NCBI GenBank assembly: GCA_015501585.1
Contig: JADNRY010000150.1
Coordinates: 62,001-126,000, forward strand
Origin: Rhodocollybia butyracea
Lineage: Eukaryota > Basidiomycota > Agaricomycetes > Agaricales > Omphalotaceae
Direction: 5' to 3'
DNA length: 64,000 nt
Shown here: positions 55,331-64,000 of the stretch, piece by piece
Position numbering within the stretch: the stretch's first letter is position 1
Layout: every line of letters starts with the position of its first letter
Made by a program: the position numbers and the translations under genes
Notes under the pieces: generated by a model
What the model was told of the DNA's origin: nothing
Databases searched by the model: none
What the model saw: the letters and a program-made list of their open reading frames with translations, nothing else

Positions 55331-55981
55331 GGATAATTATACTACATATTGAGTGTGTTGTACATAGCTCCCCCATTGAAAGAATTTTTTTTTTTTTTTT
55401 TTCGCTGCAGTCCCAATTTGAATACGTGAGAGAACCCTCATTTTTATGTGCATAGTGCTGGTTATTGTATGTCGCGTTGAAGGAATTTGTTTATTGTTGG
55501 AGTTAATGTTCTGAAGAGCAAGATCCGAAATTGAAGGATGGCTCGAAGAAGGGGGACATGAGGACAAATCAATGTTATACAGTCATTTTCCTTCTCTATT
55601 CTCTATCAAGCGTTGATAAGCGCGGTTGAGTAAGCGGAGAGTTAGCTGTGGATAAACGCTGTACTTTACAGGGATCAAGGACGGTGTTATGGTATTGAAG
55701 GACCATCGAGTACGCACTCTTTCCGAACATGCCACTTCAACATGGGGTCAAAAACAGAGTATGTATTTTAGAGCATTGCGAACAACCTTTTTCTACGTAT
55801 GCTTTTGACCAATACGGGGGAAACAAGTACGATGAAGTTACGACCTGCCATATTTTTCGATTTATGCAGCTCATTTCTGCAATGTTACGAACAACTTCCG
55901 CTGCTCCAAGAGACGGGAAAACAAGTTTGCCAGCTCTTCCTCCCGGGCTTCGACTTTCTCCCTAGTCACATCAAATTCTAA
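55331..55981. other. 3' flank, no gene seen
   Basis: Includes an 18-base T run (about 55385-55402) just after the cysteine-rich gene. Two small plus-strand frames at 55729-55981 are not supported. Confidence 0.45.
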
Positions 55982-56450
55982 TCACTTCAACGCCGGGAAA
56001 TGTGACCCTGAGGCTAGAACAATGTTCTCAAATGCCTCTATAGTTTTGCCATCCAAAGTAGACGACTCCAGAACCAACTTGAACGAGATCACGATGTGCT
56101 CTATGGAGAGGTTTGTTTTGATGAGCTGAAGGGATGCCGTGGAGAGGGTAATGGCATCGTCACGCGAAAGCAATGTATTCAGCGTCAGAGTACGCAGGGT
56201 ATTTCTTTGTCGAAGCGGCGTCGATATGTAAGACAGTTCTGAAATATCTTCATCGAAAAGCCAGAGCCAGAGCAAAAACAGAAAAACAAACCTCTTCCAT
56301 CACAAAGATGTTGCTGCTCAAGGTGGAGGTCTAATAAGGATGTGGCACCTGAGATGATATTTGAGACGGCGTTGGAGGAGGAATGACCGTCAGACAACCT
56401 GAGATGTAGAGTTTTCAGATGAACTGTTGCTGGCAAGAGCCAATCCAAAA
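55982..56450 (-). pseudogene. C-terminal part of an F-box/LRR-like gene
   Basis: Two exons are visible on the minus strand. One covers about 56420-56286 (TVHLKTLHLRLSDGHSSSNA, SLLDLHLEQQHLCDGR). A 50-odd-base intron (gtttgt...tttcag) follows, then an exon from about 56234 to 55982 (LSYISTPLRQRNTLRTLTLN, ending SHFPALK). The leucine pattern is that of the LRR half of mushroom F-box proteins. Upstream of 56420 the frame meets stops; LTVLVDRYTFWIGSCQQQ is readable near 56480-56430 in another frame. No F-box was found, so this is partial or decayed. Confidence 0.5.
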
Positions 56451-58537
56451 AGTATATCGGTCCACGAGCACAGTAAGGCTAGCAATATCTCTTTGAGCGA
56501 GTATCTCGAAGACATATACAGAGGAGACTTACCTGAAAGGAAATTACCGGGAGTACACTCTCATTGTACCTTACCGCTTGATAAACACCGTTCTTCAACG
56601 ACGCAATTGAATAGCTGGCGGACGTACATACCATTATGAACAATGCGCAAAAGATTCAAAAAAGTATCTCGACCTCCGGGTTCAATTTCTATCCTTGCGG
56701 CTGCAGCACTTGTGTTAGTGACCTTCGCGGATAGCACGGTAGGTTGTTCGGGAAAATGAGCGACGCCCGCAGTAAGTTGTTATCATGACGTGTCAAAGGA
56801 TGATGGAGCGGCACGCTGAGAGACTTTGGAGGACCCCCAGAGAGATAGCTTTGGCCGGAAGAGCGCAAGCAAGCAGAAGCGAGTGGTGACTAGTCAGCGA
56901 CAGCATATTGATACAAAGCCTGCACGGCACATGTTGTCTGCCAGTAACGGGGAAACGCTCCACGACGCAAAACTGTCATGCCCTAATAAATCCAAGTTTT
57001 CCAAGTCTTCAAGCTTCAAGCTTCATATCTGGTAGTGAATCCAAATGAGATGCAATTAGATCTAGAAATGCGAATCTGCGATAAGTAATGTACATGATAT
57101 ATGACCATCAGAGTATCGAGGTAAGAAAAAAGTCTCGGTGCATGATGAAGTATAGAGCAGGATCCGAGCCTGTGTATATTGAGCGCGATATTGAGAGAAT
57201 CAGAAATTACCTGGTCAAACAAACAGAAGAGTCAAGAGAAGAGTTGGGCATACCTAGGTACGCTGTCAAAAGACCATACTTCGAAGTTACTATCATGATA
57301 AGAGCCACCAGCCACCCAACCTGTGCTATATCACGGCATGGTCAAAGAGTTAGTTAGCGTAGCAGTACAAACGAACGCTGCCAACGAAGAACAAAGCTGT
57401 GCTACCCAAAGCCACATGACATCATGATAAGATTTGATTGTGGCTGAGCACTGAGCGGCAGAATGAACCGAAACGCTAATAATAGTTACGCTATGGTCAA
57501 AGCTTCGTCCTTCCAGTGTCCACCGAACTTCTTGGTTATTCTGGGCTCACGCTAACCTTCCGTTTATACAACAAAAAGGAGGAACAAGCAAGAATGATAT
57601 CCGAATCCTCTACCATGTGTGCACTGTATCATCCTTTGAAGATGAACGTAAAATCTCTTCCAGGTTAAACGTTAATCGAATCATCTACTATGGCAGTACT
57701 ATATCCCCAAGAACGAAACAGCTAACGCCAGCAGTGGCCGCAACCCCTGATTAATGGTTAATGATTAATGATTTCTTCATTTCCAACCAAGGACATCACT
57801 CATACCCTCTCGAACGACCGAAGAACTTCCTCTAGCCAAGCTTTATGGGCTTCAAAGCCGCTCTGTGTTACTATCAACTGGAGGTGTCGGATACTACGTG
57901 GAATGATGATACAAGTGGTCCGGAGATTAATATTCAGTGGTCATGGGGAAACAGTGGCGGATTTGGATTTTGTGGGTATGGTAACTCCCCAGCTGCTGCA
58001 GAGGTTAATTGACTATCGGTATCATTTTGCTGGTAAACGTTTAAACACCGAGTCTCAGTGCAACGCAATCGCCAGAGTCCAGTTTCGATTTCGGTACTCG
58101 AGACGACGCGAATATAGATCACATCGAGCCAGCTCGCATCGACGGCACTACTATGCTCCCCTCATTCCCCAGAGTCAAACAACTTCCCTCAGACTCGGAC
58201 CAGCCCTGTCTCAATACAACAGTACTTCTCATTTCTGTTGGTTCTGGTTTACCGCGACTAGTAAAGGTGCATAATACGCATGTCACATCGTCCCGCTAGA
58301 ACAATGCAGCTAAGTAAAACAAATGAAATTACAGCGTAGGCATACGTCATCTTCCCTTCACCTATCTCATCCTCGCCTCGACGGTACTGGACAGGCAGCA
58401 AGCCGATCTTGACGCGCTCACCAATATCATATTCAAAGGGGTCTCCATTCATCGAATACTTAATGAACGTGGCACATAAAGGAACAATCAAGAATACATT
58501 CATATTTCACAGTACAGTACAAGACTACCAAGCCCGA
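56451..58537. other. Region without a recognised gene
   Basis: The plus frame 57768-58274 (168 codons) contains a stretch that in another frame reads WSWGNSGGFGFCGYGNSP, possibly part of a secreted protein, but no gene could be built. Parts near 57490-57670 recur at about 61100-61260 as the left edge of a duplication. Confidence 0.35.
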
Positions 58538-59320
58538 CTAACACGACTGCATCGCAAACTTAACATCCACCGAACCTGTTTGCCCACGGAATCCGCAATT
58601 GTTCTCCGCCCCATACGCCACTGCTTCGGTGTGAAACGCGACTTCGCCCACGCAGTCACCGTACTCGTAGGACAGGGCCTGGGTACCAACAGATCCTGCA
58701 TGCGTCGTGCTCGGGTTCCCAAAGATTGTCTGCTGGTACGGCAGCTTGGCGCAGTGATTCGACGGTTGGCCGCCATTCCAGGGATACCACTCCACAAAGC
58801 CATACTGACTACTCACGATACCGCCTGAAGTAGCAGGAAGTGTCCAGCTGCCGATGTGGACCTCTGTACCCGTGAGAGTGTCGATAACGGTGCCGACCCA
58901 ATTGTGGTTCCCCATGGTTTTGACATTAATGTTGTATGTGCGATTGTACACACCATTCCATTCGACGCTGCAAGAGACACCGGGGCCGCCATCAGCACCT
59001 GGGCTGCAGTTCTTGTCCGTCGTCGTAGTGCCTGCTGCGAAACTTGAGAAGGCTGCGTGGAGGACGGCTTGGCCGTTACTGTCAGGGCGTGGCTGGAGGC
59101 CGGTGTACCCAACGTCAGCAATACCGACAAAGTTGAATTGCTGCGCAAAGTAGTAACCAGAGATGTGGTCCGCCTCGACAATCGTCATGGGGAAGGTGAT
59201 GTCTAAGAGGCCTGTGAGTGGCACATTCGTCATGGACCAAGTGGAGCCGACAAGTGCCACTGTTGTCGGGACAAGGTGGATCAGTGACGCGATGACGGCG
59301 AGAGAGCTGGACAGTTTCAT
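58538..59320 (-). CDS. Secreted DUF3472-like protein
   Basis: Single exon. The start at 59320 (MKLSSSLAVIASL) is chosen over upstream in-frame ATGs because it begins a clear signal peptide of about 22 residues and the paralogue keeps it. 260 residues. Motifs: ADHISGYYFAQQFNFVG, GYTGLQPRPDSNGQAVLHA, GADGGPGVSC, YNINVKTMGNHNWVGTVID, GFVEWYPWNG, and C-terminal NNCGFRGQTGSVDVKF. This fits the DUF3472 family of secreted proteins found in bacteria and fungi, with unknown biochemical function. Eight or so Cys residues suggest disulfides. A broken tandem copy lies 3.1 kb away. Confidence 0.65.
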   Translation of the reverse strand: MKLSSSLAVIASLIHLVPTTVALVGSTWSMTNVPLTGLLDITFPMTIVEADHISGYYFAQQFNFVGIADVGYTGLQPRPDSNGQAVLHAAFSSFAAGTTTTDKNCSPGADGGPGVSCSVEWNGVYNRTYNINVKTMGNHNWVGTVIDTLTGTEVHIGSWTLPATSGGIVSSQYGFVEWYPWNGGQPSNHCAKLPYQQTIFGNPSTTHAGSVGTQALSYEYGDCVGEVAFHTEAVAYGAENNCGFRGQTGSVDVKFAMQSC

Positions 59321-61688
59321 CTTGTTGCCGATGGAGATCATAAGCATAACTTTGGTGCGTGTGTATGGAATACTCACATTGGACCAAGCAGTAAGGTTGG
59401 GGAGAAAGGATACGTTTTCGACTGTCCTTTATAGATCTTGCTTGGATTTTACTGACCCATCTAGGGGTCTGAATATGCGTTGTGACCGGAGTTTGTAGCG
59501 GGCAGGCATTCCAAAATCATAAGCTGCGAGTACGTGTTGACTAGCAGATATCTGGGACCTTCCGGAAGCATTGTAGGGAGGGTATGGGGATAAGTAGGAT
59601 ATACATCATGGTTCAGACCAAGATCTTGAGTCAATGCCTGCCCAAATTCCTCGAGCATCCTTTCTGGAATCATAGCAAGGCTGAACAACAGAAAGGTCAG
59701 CTGCCAGCTGCACGATACTATGCCCCCTAAAACTTTGATGAGATATGACACTTCTTCAGCGAGTTCGGTTCAGGATGTATAGCTCGGGATAGAAGTGACG
59801 TATCACATACTCTTCACAAACAAAAAGGGCTTCCTGCTATATATAAGTAATCGCGTTGATGAAGGCTTGACCACGAAGAACTCTGAGCCACAAAGCAAAA
59901 GATCCAGCGACCGGTACTGTACAGAGTCCACCTACTGTCTGGAGAATATTAAGCATATGAATATGGGTTTAAATAATGATCGTCGGTGGAAAAGAGTGTA
60001 TAGTATACTTACTGTTCCTTGTGCATCATCTCATTGGAACTGATCATCTCTCTTGGTGGCGACTTTGTGTACAATGTGATGAAGAACATCATAGCGTACC
60101 ATGAGAGTTCGATGCTGGAGGAGTTACGTCCACCAATCTATCCATAACCTTAAAATGCCCTCATTTATCTGCCGAAATTCTTTCGATTTTTTGTTGCGAA
60201 CACAACGGTAGCTTAGTGTTCAGTTCAGCCTTCTTCGGTATGCAGATTTTCTTTTATGTGACACTGAGGGGCCTTTGCCATCCCCCGACAAACCAACAAA
60301 TGTGGAAAAGGAATAAAAATCAATCATGCTTAGGAAGCAAACACTCCACTCCATAACTCGTCGTTCGTGCCAGGTAAGAGATTCAGCTATATCCAATCAC
60401 ACCATACTATACATGCCAGTTATCTCCATCCAGCATTGAACTTTCGTTGTTCGAACAAACGCTGGTTCACTTACTGATGAGGAAGAACTGCTGGGCCAAG
60501 ATCTTGGTCCAGCTGGTAGTATGTGACCTTCCAGTAAAGTGCCTGAATCTGGCCTCAGGATATCGACGAGTTATGACATTCTTTATATTGATTTTTGCCA
60601 GTAGGATTGTTACTGTTTTTTCCAGGCCTACAGCACGTTCCGAATCAGACTCAGAGGCTGAATTGTATGATGCCTGTCCCAGGAGTAGCGATGCATTTTT
60701 GGATTCCGAGTCAGTCGAACATCAGGTGAGGAGGTATCAGCGAGGTGCCGTCACTAGGCTCATATTGTACCCGAGAAGGTATTACTCTTGCGGCGGAAAC
60801 TTACTTTGGCAGCTTTACTCAGGCCCTACTTCCGTCAGGACACGCCACCAAAGACATACACCGTTGATACAATCATAGGTACATATGTACATATGTACGA
60901 TCTATACTTCAGCAATGACAACTGAATTTCGGTTTGATCGTGTTGGAATCTTAAGCCTTCTCAGTAACCGTACTTAGGGCGGCCAGATCATTTCAGCCTG
61001 AGCCGCAAGGGAGGCTTTTGCCGTGTACTTCAAACAGGTAGCGCGAATAACGTTTGATTAGATATGGAACGCATATAACCGCCGACCGTTCATCGATTGA
61101 TATACGCCAGTGACCACCGAACTTCTTGGTTGTTCTTGGCCTGGCACGATATTATTTTGTTTATACAGCAACAAGCAGAAGCAGAAAGGATATTGTAGCA
61201 TGCTACTTATTATTGTTTGTAACCCCTTCGAACGTAAAGTGACCAAAGTTAATCACGGAAATATTGATCATCTCAAAAACAGATACGGCTAATACATTCC
61301 CTGCCTATGCTGTTCAGAAGTGTGAATAATGTGCCATACCATGGCTGCCCCTGCGTTCAAATCTTGAACCATGCCGAGTAATTCACTTCCTTCCTTCCTT
61401 CATTCCAACCACATTACTCGGTGGCTCTCCGATACAAAAAATCATTGCCTATTCTGTCACATTTCTCTTTGGGTAACTCATATCGTTCTAGCTTGGAGCT
61501 AGTACGAGCAAAAGTACAGCCTATCCATGCCCTTCACACGCCGCTGGACAAGCAACAAGCCGATCTTGAGGCGCTCACCAATATCAAATTCAAAAGGGTC
61601 CATATTCATTGAATATGAATGGAATCAAGAATACGTTCATATTTCACAGTACATTGAGCACAAGACTACTAAGCAAGACTAAGGAAAA
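59321..61688. other. Left copy flank of a tandem duplication
   Basis: 59380-60300 (upstream of the DUF3472-like gene) recurs at about 62510-63340, for example gaaggtttggtaag-like blocks, gatatctgggaccttccgga and aaagcaaaagatcc. The frame 60447-60878 (143 codons; ARSESDSEAELYDACPRSSD) is open but not recognised; a weak relative lies near 63660. Confidence 0.5.
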
Positions 61689-62450
61689 TTACGACTGCAC
61701 CACGAACGTAACATCCGCTGAACCTGTTTGCCCACGGAATCCGCAATTGTTCTCCACCCCATATGCTACTGCTCCGGTGTGAAACGCGACTTGGCCCACG
61801 CAGTCACCGTACTCGAAGGACAGGCTCTGGTACCAACGGATCCCGCATGTGTCGTGCTCGGTCCCCAAAGATTGTCTGCTGATACGGAAGCTTGGCGCAG
61901 GGCGGCTCGGCAGCATACCACTCTACAAAGCCAGCCTGGCAACTTAAGATACCACCTGAGATAACAGGGAGCGTCCAGCTGCCGATCTGGACCTCTGTGC
62001 CCGTGACAGTGTCAATGGCTGTTCCGACCCAATTGTGGTTCCCCGTAGTTCTGACTTCAAGGTTGTATGTGCGATTGTACACACCATTCCATTCGACGCT
62101 ACAAGAGACACCCGGGCCGCCATTAGCACCTGGGCTGCAGTTCTTGTCTGTTGTCGTAGTGCCTGCTGCGAAACTCGAGAAGGCGGCATGGAGGACGGCA
62201 TTGCCGTTACTATCAGGGCGGGGCTGGAGGCCTGTGTACCCAATTTCCCTGATGCCAACAAAGCTGAATTGCTGCGCAAAGTAGTACCAGAGATGTGGTC
62301 TGCCTCGACAATTGTCATGGGGAAGGTGATGTCTAAGAGGCCTGTGAGTGGCGCATTCGTCATGGACCAACGGGAGCCGACAAGTGCCACTGTTGTCGGG
62401 ACAAGGTGGATCAGTGACGCGATGACGGCGAGAGAGCTGGACAGTTTCAT
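61689..62450 (-). pseudogene. Secreted DUF3472-like gene, broken copy
   Basis: Tandem duplicate of the 58538-59320 gene. The signal peptide (MKLSSSLAVIASL) is intact. After HISG one T is missing relative to the other copy (near 62286), and near 61863 a second base is missing (TIFGN context), so the frame shifts twice. The rest is readable in pieces (YFAQQFSFVG, GYTGLQPRPDSNGN, NNCGFRGQTGSADVTF). The Asn/Trp region NHNWVGTAID is kept. The WYPWNGGQPSNH stretch is also shortened. Confidence 0.8.
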
Positions 62451-64000
62451 CTTGTTGCCGATGGAGATTATAAGCATAACTTTGGTGCGTGCGCATGGAA
62501 TACTCACATTGGACCAAGCAGTAAGGTTGGGCAGAAAGGATACGTTTTTGACTGTCCTTTATAGGTGTTCTTGAATTTTACTGACCCATCTACTGGTCTG
62601 AATATACATTTTGACCGGAGTTTGTAGTGGGGAGGCATTTCAAAGTCGTACGTGTTGACTAACAGATATCTGGGACCTTCCGGAAGCATTGTAGGAAGGG
62701 TATGGGGATAAGTAGGATATGATGATCATAATAAAGATCTTGAGTCAATGCCTGCCCAAATTCTCGAGCATCCTTTTTGGAATCATAGCAGAACAACAGA
62801 AAAGTAAGCTGCCAGCTGCACGATACTATACCCCCTTAAACTCTAATGAAAAAGGAAGAGAGTTCAGATTAGGATGTACGGCTCGGGATAAATCCCACAC
62901 TCTTCACAAACAAAAAGGGCTCTCCTGCTACATATAACCGCGCCGACAAAGGCTTGATCATGAAGAATTCTGAGTCACAAAGCAAAAGATCCGGCCACCG
63001 GTAGCAGTCCAACTCACTGTCTAGAGAATATTAAGCATTCGAATACAGGGATAGATATTGATTGTCAGTAGAAAAGGGCGCGCAGTATATTCACTGCTCT
63101 TTGCAGTATGACATCTCATTTGAATTGATCATCTTTCTTGGTGCACTTCGCATGCGATGTGATGAAGAACATGCAGTGTATATCATGATAGGACTGCTGT
63201 TGCGGATCCGGCAAGGTAACTTTTATTCGGATCGGCCTTCTCGGTATGCAGGTTATCAAATTCTTCCTCACATCTTGGTCATCCCCCAACAAACCAATAG
63301 CGTTAGATGCGGAAAAGGAAATAAAGGTCAATCATGCTTCAGGAAACTAGTTATAACTTTATCACTCCATAAAGGTAGCCATGTCGCTCAGGCCAGACGA
63401 GGCATTCGAACCTAAACCATACGCTGGCTATATGATCTAGCCCGTCATATCCCAGCTATCTGACAAGCCAATAAGCAGATGCGGAAAAGGAAATAAAAGT
63501 CAACCATGCTTAGGAAACAAGTTATCACTCCATGGACGTAGCCATATTGTTTGTGCCAGGCAAGACATTTGATTCGAACTTACTGGCATGTCAGCTATAT
63601 GATAAGATCCTCTTATCCCAGCTATCTCCGAGTCCATCTCCATCCATCTTTGAGCCTTGGAATCATTAATACCGTTGTTCGATTAATGAAGAAGCTGAAG
63701 AACTGTTGAGTCAAGCCTGTGACACTGTCACACAAATGAATCGGAGTTTTGACAGCACCGAGATTAAGGGATGACGACAGGTAAGGGAGGCAACAGGAGA
63801 GATATCCGAATAGAAGAACTGAGATATTAGCCTGAGAGCCTGTTGTTATTGTGGTGGCTCTAGCGGTCCAAGTCCCCTTTTCCATGTGGAAAGCAATTTG
63901 GACGATAGGTGGCTTTATTAGTGTAAGCTAAACTCAGTTGGAAACGGCGCAACCGGCGAGGCCTGAAGAATCTGCGCATGAAGCGTGACCTTGGTTGGGT
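62451..64000. other. Right copy flank of the tandem duplication
   Basis: Matches 59321-60430 with gaps. A third short copy (gatgcggaaaaggaaataaa) starts near 63478. No gene was recognised to the end of the window. Confidence 0.5.

Noticed and set aside
57768..58274. 168-codon frame read as a lectin or aegerolysin
   Set aside because: The suggestive stretch is in a different frame from the long ORF and no family motif could be confirmed.
1..64000. tRNA, rRNA or other structured RNA genes
   Set aside because: No cloverleaf with A and B box motifs and no rRNA core sequence was found on reading; a dedicated scan was not possible.

Overview
The window looks like gene-poor, transposon-rich DNA of a mushroom-forming basidiomycete (Agaricomycetes). 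Evidence: genes are cut by GT-AG introns of about 50-60 bases; there is a small array of F-box/LRR-type genes with an N-terminal coiled coil; short secreted cysteine-rich proteins occur; one gene resembles the mushroom I66 protease inhibitors (cospin type); and there are a chromodomain Ty3/gypsy element, a LINE and a large Mutator-like DNA transposon. No rRNA, tRNA or CRISPR was seen.

0-7 kb: two divergently oriented paralogues of a secreted, BAS2-like cysteine-rich family (1475-2207 minus, 4972-6123 plus), sharing promoter elements (GATA repeats next to a TATA-like box). A third intact copy lies at 54607-55330 and a truncated one at 37319-37700. 7.3-14.4 kb: a tandem array of F-box genes, one frameshifted, one intact and one reduced to its 3' end. 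A 1.2 kb non-autonomous LTR element (11894-13107, TSD GATTA) sits between the last two.

14.5-33.3 kb: one F-box gene on the minus strand split by a nest of transposons. A LINE of about 6.3 kb (15977-33123) went into its coding sequence. The LINE was then interrupted by an old gag-only LTR element (18366-21695, TSD TTGGT) and by a young, complete chromodomain gypsy element (21821-29291, LTRs that look identical, TSD GAGAT). The gag-only element is unusually rich in short hairpins.

34-39 kb: a 373 bp fold-back element, a small inverted repeat, and a decayed duplicate carrying pieces of a BAS2-like gene, a shared spacer and an HNH gene. 39.6-48.5 kb: an I66-type protease-inhibitor gene whose reading frame is intact although a 56-base intron has grown to 8342 bases. 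The intron holds a solo LTR (TSD CCTCT on the gene strand) and an 8.0 kb Mutator-like transposon (9 bp TSD CCCCGAATA). That transposon carries a decayed transposase, a ubiquitin-protease-like domain with Cys and His boxes, and a PHD-like finger.

51.7-53.1 kb: an intact five-exon HNH-endonuclease-domain gene. 54.6-64 kb: the third BAS2-like gene, the 3' part of an LRR-like gene, and a tandem duplication of about 3.1 kb carrying a secreted DUF3472-like gene, one copy intact (58538-59320) and one broken by two single-base deletions (61689-62450). All assignments come from reading motifs and exon structure by eye; no database search was run.
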